Part shown: one piece after another, positions 1 through 8,866 of the stretch
How the letters are laid out: every line of letters begins with the position of its first letter
How positions within the stretch are numbered: the stretch's first letter is position 1
NCBI RefSeq assembly: GCF_002160145.1
Contig: NZ_NFKA01000022.1
Location: 1 to 55,011, forward strand
Direction: 5' to 3'
Source of the DNA: Gemmiger sp. An194
GTDB taxonomy: Bacteria; Bacillota; Clostridia; Oscillospirales; Ruminococcaceae
Length of the DNA: 55,011 nt
Notes under the pieces: model-generated
Told to the model about the DNA's origin: nothing
Databases searched by the model: none
What the model saw: the letters and a program-made list of their open reading frames with translations, nothing else
Made by a program: the position numbers and the translations under genes

Positions 1-168
<168 letters not shown>

Positions 169-180
169 GCAATGCTTCAC

Positions 181-214
181 AAAAGGCGGTGCCGGAAATG
201 GCACCGCCTTTTTT
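181..214 (+). terminator. Rho-independent terminator of the GltA-like gene
   Basis: The inverted repeat GGCGGTGCC / GGCACCGCC has a short GGAAAT loop, is preceded by A4 and is followed by T6. It lies just downstream of the stop codon at 168. Confidence 0.9.
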
Positions 215-220
215 CAGATA

Positions 221-266
221 AAAATATCCCTGTCTCTGCGCGTGAACGCAGAGACAGGGATATTTT
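221..266 (-). terminator. Perfect 20-bp hairpin downstream of treR
   Basis: The two 20-nt arms (221-240 and 247-266) are perfect inverted repeats around a CGTGAA loop and end in AAAA/TTTT. The hairpin lies 7 bases beyond the treR stop on the minus strand, where the stem is followed by A/T-rich sequence. It works as the leftward terminator and separates treR from the convergent GltA-like gene. Confidence 0.8.
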
Positions 267-273
267 GTCATGG

Positions 274-1005
274 TCAGGATTCCGCCGGGCGGCGTACCGC
301 GTTATCCTGAAAGCGGAAGCTGCCGGGATAATGCCGGGATTGGGTATACTCAAACATGATGCCCTCGCTGTTATACACCTGGTTTGCCACCACTGCCAGG
401 CAATTATATTCGCCCAGGTCCAGCCATTTTTTATCCTGCGGGGTGGCCAGTTCCACCGTGAAGGTTCGTTTGCTGGTGATAATGGACATGCCCAGCTCCT
501 CTTCCAGATAGCGGTACAACGACCCCTCGGCAATCTCACGGGTGAGGCCGGGCATGCAGCTGCGCCGCAGGTAGCTGATGTTCAGAATGCGGGCCACGCC
601 GTCCAGATCATGGATACGATGCAAGGCAAACAGCTCTTCCCCCACCGGAAAGCCGGTCTGGGCGGCGATGGCTTGGTCTGCCATGCAGGTGTCAAAGGCT
701 ACTACCCGGGTGGTGCTGGTCTGGCCGGTACGGCGGGCTGTTTCCCGGAAGGACTCGATCATGCCCATGGTATAGGAGGAATGCTCGATGGGCTGGAAGA
801 TGTTGCAGACGCCCCAGCCCTGCCGGGTCTGGACATAACCATCCCGCACCAGCTCCGAGATGGCCCGTCGCACCGTGTTTCGGGAGCAGTCAAACTCCCC
901 GATCAGGGTATTTTCTGAGGGGAGCAGCTGGCCCACCGGATATTCCCCGGATTCAATTCGCTGCTTGAGCTGTGAATAGATCTGCAAAAACTTCTGGCGC
1001 GGCAT
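274..1005 (-). CDS. treR: GntR-family trehalose operon repressor TreR
   Basis: A 243-residue regulator. The N-terminal winged helix-turn-helix is of the GntR type (LLPSENTLIGEFDCSRNTVR, about residues 28-47). It is followed by a UTRA-type effector domain (about 85-240) that in TreR binds trehalose-6-phosphate. Family knowledge says the repressor leaves DNA when the sugar phosphate accumulates. The ATG at 1005 follows GAGGGAG; an upstream in-frame extension would run through the promoter and is rejected. The gene is divergent from treP and treC, which fixes the likely specificity. Two matching palindromes (1016-1031 and 1148-1163) are its probable operators, one just inside its own transcript start, suggesting autorepression. 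Confidence 0.9.
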   Translation of the reverse strand: MPRQKFLQIYSQLKQRIESGEYPVGQLLPSENTLIGEFDCSRNTVRRAISELVRDGYVQTRQGWGVCNIFQPIEHSSYTMGMIESFRETARRTGQTSTTRVVAFDTCMADQAIAAQTGFPVGEELFALHRIHDLDGVARILNISYLRRSCMPGLTREIAEGSLYRYLEEELGMSIITSKRTFTVELATPQDKKWLDLGEYNCLAVVANQVYNSEGIMFEYTQSRHYPGSFRFQDNAVRRPAES

Positions 1006-1015
1006 AGTCTCCCTC

Positions 1016-1031
1016 ACTTGTTTGAACATTT
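1016..1031. promoter_or_regulatory. Putative TreR operator O2
   Basis: ACTTGTTTGAACATTT matches the perfect palindrome at 1148-1163 in 13 of 16 positions. It lies between the treR -10 box and the treR start codon, where a bound repressor would block treR itself. Confidence 0.65.
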
Positions 1032-1041
1032 GAATCATAAT

Positions 1042-1070
1042 ATTATATCGCCCATTCCGGGCCCCGTCAA
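1042..1070 (-). promoter_or_regulatory. treR promoter
   Basis: On the minus strand TTGACG (1065-1070) and TATAAT (1042-1047) are separated by exactly 17 bp, a near-consensus vegetative promoter. The expected start of transcription is about 1035, upstream of operator O2. Confidence 0.8.
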
Positions 1071-1118
1071 GCCGCTGCCATTCGACCTTCGATAAATCGT
1101 GTATCTGCCCAAAAACCC

Positions 1119-1134
1119 GGCCGAAGCTTCGGCC
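1119..1134. repeat. 16-bp perfect GC-rich palindrome between the divergent tre promoters
   Basis: GGCCGAAGCTTCGGCC is a perfect palindrome flanked by AAAAACCC on the left and TTTT on the right. It has no loop bases, but cruciform or hairpin folding would resemble a bidirectional terminator that insulates treR from treP. A binding site for another regulator is also possible. Confidence 0.5.
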
Positions 1135-1145
1135 TTTTGCCTTAT

Positions 1146-1173
1146 TTACTTGTTTAAACAAGTGTGTTATTCT
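1146..1173 (+). promoter_or_regulatory. treP-treC promoter with overlapping TreR operator O1
   Basis: The perfect palindrome ACTTGTTTAAACAAGT (1148-1163) overlaps the -35-like TTACTT (1146-1151) and the 16-bp spacer before TATTCT (1168-1173). Repressor bound here would occlude RNA polymerase. The promoter boxes are weak; the operator call is stronger than the promoter call. Confidence 0.7.
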
Positions 1174-1238
1174 GAACATGCAGAAAGAACGGGCACACAA
1201 ACGCCCGGCAACACAAAAACTTTGAGGAGGAACGCACC

Positions 1239-3170
1239 ATGGCGAATTATCAGGCCGATGTGAAAGCTCTTTTGCAGCACATCGGCGGCAAGGAAAACAT
1301 TCGGGCGGTGTCCCACTGCATGACCCGGATGCGCTTTGTTCTGGTGGACCCGGCCAAGGCCGAAACCGACAAGATCGAAGCACTGCCCTCGGTGAAGGGC
1401 ACCTTCACCCAGGCGGGCCAGTTCCAGGTCATCATCGGCAACGATGTGGCGGATTTCTACAACCAGTTCACCGCCTTTGCCGGCATCGAGGGCGTGAGCA
1501 AGGACGCGGTGAAGGCGGCGGCTACCAGCAACCAGTCGCTGGCCCAGCGCATCGTGGGCACCCTGGGCGAAATCTTCGCCCCCATCATTCCGGCGCTGAT
1601 CTGCGGCGGCTTGATCCTGGGCTTCCGCAACATCATCGGCGAAATCAACTTCTTCGCGGACGGCACCCAGAGTCTGGCGGACATCTCTCAGTTCTGGTCC
1701 GGCGTTTACAACTTCCTGTGGCTGATCGGCGAAGCGGTGTTCCACATGCTGCCGGTGGGCATTGTCTGGTCCATCACCAAGAAAATGGGCACCACCCAGA
1801 TTCTGGGCATCGTGCTGGGCCTTACCCTGGTTTCTCCCCAGCTGCTGAACGGCTTCTCGGTGGCCACCGCCACGGAGATCCCGGTCTGGGATTTCGGTTT
1901 TGCTCAGGTCTCCATGATCGGCTACCAGGGTCAGGTGATCTCGGCCATGCTTGCAGGCTTCGTGCTGGTGTATCTGGAGCGATTCTGGCAGAAGCACTGC
2001 CCGGAAGTGGTGCGCATGATCGTGGTTCCCTTCTGCTCTCTGGTTCCCGCCGTGGCCATCGCTCACACCATCGTGGGCCCCATCGGCTGGAAAATCGGTG
2101 ACGCCATCGCCGCCGTGGTTTACATGGGCCTGACTTCTCAGGTCAAATGGCTGTTCGCCGCGGTCTTCGGCCTGATTTACGCGCCGATCGTTATGACCGG
2201 CCTGCACCACATGACCAACGCCATCGACTCCCAGCTGGTCAATCTGTATCAGGGCACCATCCTGTGGCCCATGATCGCCCTTTCCAACATTGCGCAGGGC
2301 TCCGCCGTGCTGGCCATGTCGGTGCTGCAGAAGAAGAACGAGCGGGCCCAGCAGGTAAACATTCCCGCCTGCATCTCCTGCTATCTGGGCGTGACCGAGC
2401 CTGCCCTGTTCGGCGTTAACCTGAAAAACGGCTTTCCGCTGGTATGCGGCATGATCGGTTCCTCGGTGGCTGCAGTGATCGCCACCAGCTTCCAGGTGGA
2501 GGCCTACTCCATCGGCGTGGGCGGTCTGCCGGGTATCCTGTCCATCAAGCCCCAATACTGGCTGGGCTTCCTGATTGCAATGGCTGCTGCCATCGTGATC
2601 CCCTTCGGTCTGACCATCGCCGTGGGCAGCCGCCGTCTCTCTGCCGCTGACCGGGGCCTTGCCACAGCTCCCGCCGCAGAAACCACTCCCGCTGCCGAGC
2701 CGGAAGCTGCCCCTCAGGAGGACCTGCTGGTGGCTCCCCTTTCCGGCAAGGTGATTCCCCTGAGCGAGATTCCTGACCAGGTCTTTTCCCAAGGCATTCT
2801 GGGCGAGGGCGTGGGCATCGACCCCACCGGCAACTTCGTGGTGGCTCCCGCCGACGCTACCGTTTCCTCTGTGATCGAAGACAGCAAGCACGCCTGCGGC
2901 CTGACCCTAGACAACGGCATGGAGATGCTGATCCACGTGGGCATGGACACTGTGGCCATGAAGGGTGACGGCTTCGAGCTGCACGTGAAGGTGGGCGACC
3001 GGGTGAAAACCGGCGACAAACTCATCTCCTTTGATCTGGAGAAAATCCGCGCCGCCGGGCATCCCACCATCACCGCTGTGGTGGTGCCGGAAACCGCCGG
3101 GCGTACCCTTTCCTTCGAGACCGGCATGGACGCACAGGCCGGCACCACCCCCATCATTCGCTTTGAGTGA
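1239..3170 (+). CDS. treP: PTS trehalose transporter subunit EIIBCA
   Basis: A 643-residue membrane permease that imports trehalose and phosphorylates it to trehalose-6-phosphate. The domain order is IIB (residues 1-90, phosphocysteine C27 in SHCMTRMRF), IIC (about 105-470, many membrane helices, sugar-site motif GVTEPALFG) and a fused IIA domain (about 490-640, phosphohistidine H566 in LIHVGMDTV). An Ala/Pro/Glu linker joins IIC to IIA. The start is set by GAGGAGG 9 bases upstream of ATG. The three-domain form needs only EI and HPr to work. Beta-glucoside and sucrose EII proteins look similar; the treR and treC neighbours favour trehalose. Confidence 0.9.
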   Translation: MANYQADVKALLQHIGGKENIRAVSHCMTRMRFVLVDPAKAETDKIEALPSVKGTFTQAGQFQVIIGNDVADFYNQFTAFAGIEGVSKDAVKAAATSNQSLAQRIVGTLGEIFAPIIPALICGGLILGFRNIIGEINFFADGTQSLADISQFWSGVYNFLWLIGEAVFHMLPVGIVWSITKKMGTTQILGIVLGLTLVSPQLLNGFSVATATEIPVWDFGFAQVSMIGYQGQVISAMLAGFVLVYLERFWQKHCPEVVRMIVVPFCSLVPAVAIAHTIVGPIGWKIGDAIAAVVYMGLTSQVKWLFAAVFGLIYAPIVMTGLHHMTNAIDSQLVNLYQGTILWPMIALSNIAQGSAVLAMSVLQKKNERAQQVNIPACISCYLGVTEPALFGVNLKNGFPLVCGMIGSSVAAVIATSFQVEAYSIGVGGLPGILSIKPQYWLGFLIAMAAAIVIPFGLTIAVGSRRLSAADRGLATAPAAETTPAAEPEAAPQEDLLVAPLSGKVIPLSEIPDQVFSQGILGEGVGIDPTGNFVVAPADATVSSVIEDSKHACGLTLDNGMEMLIHVGMDTVAMKGDGFELHVKVGDRVKTGDKLISFDLEKIRAAGHPTITAVVVPETAGRTLSFETGMDAQAGTTPIIRFE

Positions 3171-3180
3171 GGCGTTTTTT

Positions 3181-4839
3181 ATGCAGGATTTCAAGAAAAG
3201 TGTTGTGTATCAAATTTACCCCAAGTCCTTTCTGGACACCAACGGTGACGGCCTGGGCGAGCTGCGGGGCGTGACAAGCAAGCTGGATTACCTGAAGGAG
3301 CTGGGCGTGGATTACATCTGGCTGACCCCCTTCTTCGTTTCTCCCCAGAACGACAACGGCTATGACGTGGCGGACTACCGGACCATTGACCCCCGCTACG
3401 GCACTATGGAGGACTTTGAGGCGTTGGCCCGGCATGCCGAGCGCCGGGGCATCCGCCTGATGCTGGACATGGTGTTCAACCACACCTCCACCGAGCATAT
3501 CTGGTTCCAGAAGGCTCTGGCCGGGGACCCGGTGTATCAGGATTATTACATCTTCCGCCCCGCCCGGCCAGACGGAAGCGCCCCCACCAACTGGCAGAGC
3601 AAGTTTGGCGGCAGCGCCTGGGAATACGCGCCCCAGGTGGGCAAGTATTACCTGCACCTGTTCGACAAGACCCAGGCGGACCTGAACTGGGAAAACCCCG
3701 CCGTGCGCCGTGAGGTACAGCAGATCGTCCGCTTCTGGATGGACAAGGGCGTGAAGGGCTTCCGCTTCGATGTGGTGAACCTGATCAGCAAGGGCGAATA
3801 CGCCGACGACGAGCTGGGCGACGGCCGCCACTTCTACACCGACGGCCCCCGCATCCACGAATTTTTGCAGGAGCTGAACCGGGAGAGCTTCGGCCAGGAC
3901 CCGGAGATCGTGACCGTGGGCGAGATGTCCTCCACCTCTATGGAGAACTGCTTCCGGTACGCCGGTGCGGACTGCGGCGAGCTTTCCATGGTGTTCTCCT
4001 TCCATCATCTGAAGGTGGACTTCATGGGCAACGAGAAATGGGTGATCGTTCCCGCGGACTTTGGCCGCCTGAAAGAGCTGCTCTTCTCCTGGCAGGAGGG
4101 CATGGCCGCTCACAACGCCTGGAATGCGGTGTTCTGGTGCAATCACGACCAGCCCCGTGTGGTTTCCCGCTTCGGCGACGAGGGCGAATACTGGAAGGAA
4201 TCCGCCAAGATGCTGGCGGGTGTGATCCACGGCCTGCGGGGCACCCCCTATGTATACCAGGGCGAGGAGCTGGGCATGACCAACGCGGGCTTCACCCGGC
4301 TGGATCAGTACCGGGATGTGGAAAGCCTGAATCATTTCCAGATTCTTCGGGACAAGGGCCTTTCCGAGGAGAGCGTTTACAACATTCTGAAAATCCACTC
4401 CCGGGACAACAGCCGCACCCCCATGCAGTGGACCGCCGGGGAAAACGGCGGCTTCACCACCGGAACACCCTGGATCAGTGTGAACCCCAACACCAGCCGC
4501 ATCAACGCCGCCAGCCAGGTGGAGGACCCGGATTCCATCTTTGCCTACTACAAGGCGCTGATCCGCTTGCGTAAGGAATACGATGTGTTTGCCTACGGCG
4601 ATTTTGCCCCGGTGGACCAGAAGCACCCCTCGGTGCTGGCCTACCGGCGGGAATACAAGGGCCAGAGCCTGTTGTGCGTGAATAACTTCTACCGGGCTGC
4701 CTGCAACTGGCACTGCCCGGTGTCGCTGGAGGGCTACCGTGTGCTGCTGTCCAACTACGGCGACAGCACTCCCACCGCCGACTGGGAACTGCGTCCCTAT
4801 GAATCGGTGCTGCTGATTCGGGAAGCCGACGGCAACTGA
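3181..4839 (+). CDS. treC: Alpha,alpha-phosphotrehalase (trehalose-6-phosphate hydrolase), GH13
   Basis: A 552-residue cytoplasmic GH13 enzyme that splits trehalose-6-phosphate into glucose and glucose-6-phosphate. It opens with the family signature VVYQIYPKSFLDTNGDG. The catalytic triad is visible: nucleophile D197 (GFRFDVVNL), acid/base E248 (TVGEMSS) and D323 (CNHDQPR). The length fits TreA/TreC. The ATG lies 10 bases after the treP stop with a weak GAGG, so it is probably translated together with treP. Upstream in-frame starts fall inside treP and are rejected. Oligo-1,6-glucosidase is the main alternative, made unlikely by the operon. Confidence 0.92.
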   Translation: MQDFKKSVVYQIYPKSFLDTNGDGLGELRGVTSKLDYLKELGVDYIWLTPFFVSPQNDNGYDVADYRTIDPRYGTMEDFEALARHAERRGIRLMLDMVFNHTSTEHIWFQKALAGDPVYQDYYIFRPARPDGSAPTNWQSKFGGSAWEYAPQVGKYYLHLFDKTQADLNWENPAVRREVQQIVRFWMDKGVKGFRFDVVNLISKGEYADDELGDGRHFYTDGPRIHEFLQELNRESFGQDPEIVTVGEMSSTSMENCFRYAGADCGELSMVFSFHHLKVDFMGNEKWVIVPADFGRLKELLFSWQEGMAAHNAWNAVFWCNHDQPRVVSRFGDEGEYWKESAKMLAGVIHGLRGTPYVYQGEELGMTNAGFTRLDQYRDVESLNHFQILRDKGLSEESVYNILKIHSRDNSRTPMQWTAGENGGFTTGTPWISVNPNTSRINAASQVEDPDSIFAYYKALIRLRKEYDVFAYGDFAPVDQKHPSVLAYRREYKGQSLLCVNNFYRAACNWHCPVSLEGYRVLLSNYGDSTPTADWELRPYESVLLIREADGN

Positions 4840-4863
4840 ACAGAGGATTTTTGCCTCAAAAAC

Positions 4864-4970
4864 AAAACCGGAGGACCCCTGCAACATGAACTGCACCCCA
4901 TTTGTTATTCAGTATATCATACTGTCTAACAAATGAGGTGCAGTTCACAGGCGGTTCCTCCGGTTTTTTC
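4864..4970 (+). terminator. Nested inverted repeat and terminator after treC
   Basis: The outer 12-bp arms AAAACCGGAGGA (4864-4875) and TCCTCCGGTTTT (4956-4967) are followed by a T-rich tract, a normal terminator. Nested inside are 20-nt arms 4888-4907 and 4927-4946 that pair at 19 of 20 positions, and the loop holds CAGTAT/ATACTG. An ordinary terminator does not need the inner part, which looks like an inserted palindromic element. Confidence 0.75.
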
Positions 4971-4996
4971 TTTTATTTTTGTCTGCCCCCGTCTAT

Positions 4997-5338
4997 TCAT
5001 AGACTCAGAGCAATGTCCTGGATGAATTTTTTCACGACCTCCAGTTGACGGCCATGGCACTGCTGCAACAGCTCGCCGATCCTCATTCGCAGCTGTTCGT
5101 CATTTTCCTCTGCATAATTCAGCTGGATTACACTCTCAATGGGGATACCATAGACCTCACATACCTGCAACAGCTTTACAAGGCTGATGGCCTGTTCCCC
5201 ACGTTCAATCAGGCCCCAATATTCACTGTTTTCTCCCAACGGCTCACAGAATTTTTCCCGTGTAAGGCCCTTCATTTCCCGAATCTTACGTAACCTCGCG
5301 GCCGCATCCCGTACCCTCGGGTCGATGTTCTTGTTCAA
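4997..5338 (-). CDS. XRE-family helix-turn-helix transcriptional regulator
   Basis: A 113-residue protein with an N-terminal XRE/Cro-C1 helix-turn-helix (about residues 12-68: LRKIREMKGLTREKFCEPLG, then GLIERGEQAIS). The C-terminal helical tail (75-113) has no recognised domain and may dimerise. The start is TTG, with GAAGGA 8 bases upstream. The gene is single, divergent from the EAL gene and convergent with treC. The 196-bp space it shares with the EAL gene makes that gene a possible target, but no clear operator is visible. Confidence 0.75.
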   Translation of the reverse strand: MNKNIDPRVRDAAARLRKIREMKGLTREKFCEPLGENSEYWGLIERGEQAISLVKLLQVCEVYGIPIESVIQLNYAEENDEQLRMRIGELLQQCHGRQLEVVKKFIQDIALSL

Positions 5339-5432
5339 TTGTTCGTCCTTCTTTAGCTCATTTTGAATCTTCTTTTGTATATTCTAACGGAAAACGCCCG
5401 GCCAATACAGTGATAGAAATATATGATAATCA

Positions 5433-5462
5433 TTGATTTTTATATGTGTTATATGATACAAT
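5433..5462 (+). promoter_or_regulatory. Candidate promoter of the EAL gene
   Basis: TTGATT (5433-5438), an 18-bp AT-rich spacer and TACAAT (5457-5462) lie about 70 bases upstream of the chosen EAL start. Confidence 0.5.
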
Positions 5463-5534
5463 CGAAACAACAGATTTCCTTTCCCGTGAATTTTGAAAGA
5501 CCTGTTTAATTCTGCAAAAGAGGATTTGAGCGCT

Positions 5535-6353
5535 ATGAATCTTTCTCCCTGCGGCAATTCCCTTCCCACTGGCAAACGAGACCGCTTGTTGCGGCTGCTG
5601 CAGCTTCCACCGGCTCAGGCCGGTTTTTCCCTCTGTTATCAGCCCATCTGGCAGGCTTCTGCCCGGTGTTTTTCCCGCTGCGAGGCACTGCTCCGGCTGC
5701 ATGATCCCCTTCTGGGAACAGTCTCACCGGAACACTTTATCCCCTTGGCGGAACAAACTGACCGCATTGCAGCGCTGGGGCAGTTTGCGCTGGAGGAGGG
5801 CTGCTGTTTGCTTGCCAAACTGGAGGAGCAGGCAATTCCACTCACCCTGCACATTAACCTTTCACCGCTTCAGCTGGATCGACCGAAGTTTCTTCGCATG
5901 CTGGAGCAGATTCTGCACCATACCGGTGTGCGGCCTGAGCGTCTGGAGCTGGAATTGACCGAAAGCGTGGCGGCTGCTTCCGTGGAACAGCTGGCCTGCC
6001 GCATGGAGCAGATCCGTGCACTGGGCGTCAGCTTCAGTCTGGATGATTTCGGCTCCAGTTATTCCAGCCTGCGTTATCTGGCCGTTCTTCCCTTTTCCAC
6101 GATCAAGCTGGACAAAGCGTTTATCCATCCACTGCCCCATTCTCCCTCCTATACGTCACTGGTAAAGAATCTGATTCCTACGCTCCATGAGCTCGGTTTT
6201 ACCGTGATAGGCGAAGGCGTGGAAAGCATGGCGCAATACAGTATGCTGGAACGTTTGGGCTGCGACTATATGCAGGGCTTTTTTCTGGCCAGACCCATGC
6301 CCAAAAACGAGCTTCATAATTTTCTTAAAGCTACGCACCCGCTTATCCTTTAG
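5535..6353 (+). CDS. EAL-domain cyclic-di-GMP phosphodiesterase
   Basis: A stand-alone EAL domain of 272 residues that would hydrolyse c-di-GMP to pGpG. All signature metal and catalytic elements are visible in order: RCEALLRL (the EAL glutamate), HINLS, ELELTES, SLDDFGSSYSSL, the lysine in TIKLDK, GEGVES and MQGFF. It is therefore probably active, not a degenerate receptor. There is no transmembrane or sensor domain, so it is cytosolic. The ATG at 5535 with AGAGGA about 10 bases upstream is preferred; in-frame TTG codons at 5493 and 5526 would add up to 14 residues but have poorer ribosome binding sites. It is a single gene ending at a strong bidirectional terminator. Confidence 0.88.
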   Translation: MNLSPCGNSLPTGKRDRLLRLLQLPPAQAGFSLCYQPIWQASARCFSRCEALLRLHDPLLGTVSPEHFIPLAEQTDRIAALGQFALEEGCCLLAKLEEQAIPLTLHINLSPLQLDRPKFLRMLEQILHHTGVRPERLELELTESVAAASVEQLACRMEQIRALGVSFSLDDFGSSYSSLRYLAVLPFSTIKLDKAFIHPLPHSPSYTSLVKNLIPTLHELGFTVIGEGVESMAQYSMLERLGCDYMQGFFLARPMPKNELHNFLKATHPLIL

Positions 6354-6366
6354 TCCCTAGTCTTTT

Positions 6367-6427
6367 CAAACAAAAGCGCCGGGCGCAGCCTTCCCAAAAG
6401 GGAGGCAGCGCCCGGCGCTTTTGTTTG
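6367..6427. terminator. Bidirectional terminator between the EAL gene and mutS2
   Basis: Perfect 20-nt arms (6367-6386 and 6408-6427) carry A-rich and T-rich ends. A second inner stem, GCCTTCCC/GGGAGGC, sits in the loop. It serves the convergent EAL gene and the mutS2 operon. Confidence 0.9.
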
Positions 6428-6443
6428 TTGTATTTATTTTTGC

Positions 6444-8825
6444 TTACTTCAGCTCCACCACGGTCACGCCGGCCTCGCCTTCGCCGTACTGGCCAAGACG
6501 GAAGCTCTTCACGTTGCGGTGGCCCCGCAGATGGGCGTGGATGGCCTTGCGCAGTGCGCCGGTGCCCTTGCCGTGAATCAGGTACACCATGGTCTGGCCG
6601 TTCATCACCGCATGGTCGATGAACTGGTCGGTCTCCATCAGGGCCTCCTCCACGGTCATGCCCAGCAGGTTGATCTCCATGCTGGCCTTGCGCTGCACCC
6701 GCTGCACGGTGGTGCTGCGGGGCTGGGGCTTGGGTTTGCCGTTGTTCGCCGGCTTTTTCAGCTTGTCCGGCGCTTTCAGGTTGCACAGCGGCACCTTGGT
6801 TTTCAGGATGCCTGCACGTACCTCCACCAGACCGTTCCGGTCCGGCAAACTCATTACGGTGGCAGTCTGCTCGATGTCGGCGATGACCACCTCCTGGCCC
6901 ACCTTCACCTGCTTGAGGGGCACGAACTCCTTGACCACGTTGTGCACCACATCGGTCTTACCGTACAGGCTCTCGGTCTCCTTGCGGGCGATCTCCCGGG
7001 CCCGGGCGGCGCGCTGGGCAGCGCTGGTCTTTTCGTCCTTTTGCAGCTTGCGCAGCTCATCGGTGAGCCGGTAGGCCTCGTCCTGCACCTGCTGGGCCAT
7101 CTGCCGGGCCTTCAAACGGGCAGCCTCCAGCTCGGTCTCGCCCTGCTTGACCAGTGCGTCGTATTTCTTGCGGGCGGATTCCAGCTTGTGCTCGGCTTCC
7201 GTCTTGGCCTTTTCCACCTCATCCTGGCTGGCCTTCAATTGCAGCTTCAGGTCATCCAGCTGGGCCAGCACGCTGTCCAGCCGCTTGTCGTCGTTGGTCA
7301 GGTGTGTCTGGGCCCGCTGGATCACCCGGGGCGGCACGCCCAGCTTCTCGCTGATCAGGAAGGCGTTGGATTTGCCCGGCACGCCCACGCTCAGCTTGTA
7401 GGTGGGGCGCAGACTCTCCACGTCGAACTCACAGCTGGCGTTCATTACACCGGGGGTCTCCAGCGCGAAGACCTTCATCTCGGAGTAGTGGGTGGTGGCC
7501 ATGATCAGGGCGCCCTGAATGCGCAGCTGCTCGATGATGCTCACCGCCAGCGCCGCGCCTTCGGCGGGGTCAGTACCCGCGCCCAGCTCGTCCAGCAGGA
7601 CCAGAGTATTTTTGTAGGCATTGTCCAGAATGCCGGTGATCTTCTTCATGTGGCCCGAGAAGGTGGACAGGCTCTGCTCGATGCTCTGCTCGTCGCCGAT
7701 GTCCACCAGATACTCGCTGAACACGCAGACGGTGCTCTGCTCGTGGGCCGGGATCAGCAGGCCGTGCTGGGCCATGGCGCACAGCAGGCCCGCGGTTTTC
7801 AGGGTAACGGTTTTACCGCCGGTGTTGGGACCGGTGATGACCAGGGTGTCGTACTCTTTGCCCAGAGCCACGTCCACCGGAACCACCTTGTCCTTGTCGA
7901 TCAGGGGGTGACGGGCCTTTTTCAGGTCAAACCACATGCTGTCCGCTACCTGGGGCATGTAGGCCTGCTGCTCCAACGCCAGGCGGGCCTTGGCCAGCAG
8001 CACGTCGATGTTCAGCATGGCCTGATAGCTGAAGTTGAATACCGGCTCGATGGAGGCCACCTGATCGGTGAAGGCGGCCAGAATGCGCTCGATCTCGCTT
8101 TTCTCCTGGCTGCGCAGCTGCATGATCTTGGCGTTGGCCTCCACCACCGCTGTGGGCTCCACGAACACGGTGGAGCCGCTGGAGGATACGTCGTGGATGA
8201 CGCCGCCCACCTCGCCCCGGTACTCGGCCTTGACCGGCACCACGAAGCGGCCGTTACGCAGCGAGACCACCGCGTCCTGCAAAAACTTATTGGTGGTGCT
8301 GTTTTTGATGATGGCATCCAGCTTGTCCCGGATGGAATTTTCCATTGCCCGGATCTTGCGCCGGATCTCAAACAAGGTGTTGCTGGCGGTGTCCGCCATT
8401 TCCTCCGGCGACAGAATTGCGCTGGAGATGTTCTTTTCCAGAGTGGGCTGGGGGGTCAGGGCATAGAACAGGTCATCCACCGGCAGCATGTCGTGCTCGG
8501 TGATGTGGTACCAGCTGACCAGGTTCTGGAAGTTGCGCAGTGCACCGGCCACCTCCAGCAGCTCCGCCATCGAGAGGATACCGCCCTTCAGCGCCCGGTT
8601 CACCACCTTGTCCACACCCTGTACCCCACCAAAGCGAGGGCTGCCGTTTTTCAGCAGCAGGGTGTTGATGGCATCGGTCTGGGAGAGGGCGTAGCGCACC
8701 TCTTCCACGGTCTCGAAGGCATCCTGCTCCAAAAGCAGGGTGCGGGCCTCCGGGCAGACCGCAAGCTGGGCTGCCCGATTCAAAATCTTTTCCAGCTCCA
8801 GCGTTTTCAGATAACTTTTTTCCAT
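6444..8825 (-). CDS. mutS2: Endonuclease MutS2 / ribosome-splitting ATPase
   Basis: A 793-residue MutS2. The N-terminal core helices lead to an ABC-type ATPase with Walker A GPNTGGKTVT near residue 330 and Walker B LVLLDELGAGTDP. A long coiled coil rich in Glu and Lys (about 520-620) follows. The C-terminal Smr endonuclease domain has INLLGM and HGKGTGAL (about 715-790). In Firmicutes MutS2 splits collided ribosomes and has been linked to limiting recombination. ATG at 8825 follows GAGGAG. It is the last gene of the phoH-to-mutS2 run, 41 bases after recO. Confidence 0.95.
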   Translation of the reverse strand: MEKSYLKTLELEKILNRAAQLAVCPEARTLLLEQDAFETVEEVRYALSQTDAINTLLLKNGSPRFGGVQGVDKVVNRALKGGILSMAELLEVAGALRNFQNLVSWYHITEHDMLPVDDLFYALTPQPTLEKNISSAILSPEEMADTASNTLFEIRRKIRAMENSIRDKLDAIIKNSTTNKFLQDAVVSLRNGRFVVPVKAEYRGEVGGVIHDVSSSGSTVFVEPTAVVEANAKIMQLRSQEKSEIERILAAFTDQVASIEPVFNFSYQAMLNIDVLLAKARLALEQQAYMPQVADSMWFDLKKARHPLIDKDKVVPVDVALGKEYDTLVITGPNTGGKTVTLKTAGLLCAMAQHGLLIPAHEQSTVCVFSEYLVDIGDEQSIEQSLSTFSGHMKKITGILDNAYKNTLVLLDELGAGTDPAEGAALAVSIIEQLRIQGALIMATTHYSEMKVFALETPGVMNASCEFDVESLRPTYKLSVGVPGKSNAFLISEKLGVPPRVIQRAQTHLTNDDKRLDSVLAQLDDLKLQLKASQDEVEKAKTEAEHKLESARKKYDALVKQGETELEAARLKARQMAQQVQDEAYRLTDELRKLQKDEKTSAAQRAARAREIARKETESLYGKTDVVHNVVKEFVPLKQVKVGQEVVIADIEQTATVMSLPDRNGLVEVRAGILKTKVPLCNLKAPDKLKKPANNGKPKPQPRSTTVQRVQRKASMEINLLGMTVEEALMETDQFIDHAVMNGQTMVYLIHGKGTGALRKAIHAHLRGHRNVKSFRLGQYGEGEAGVTVVELK

Positions 8826-8866
8826 GGATCGCTCCTCATAACTATTTAAAAAAACAGGCGCACCGG

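Noticed and set aside
1167-2891. Long minus-strand frame opposite treP
   Set aside because: Gly/His/Asp-rich translation opposite a fully recognised PTS protein; no start signal.
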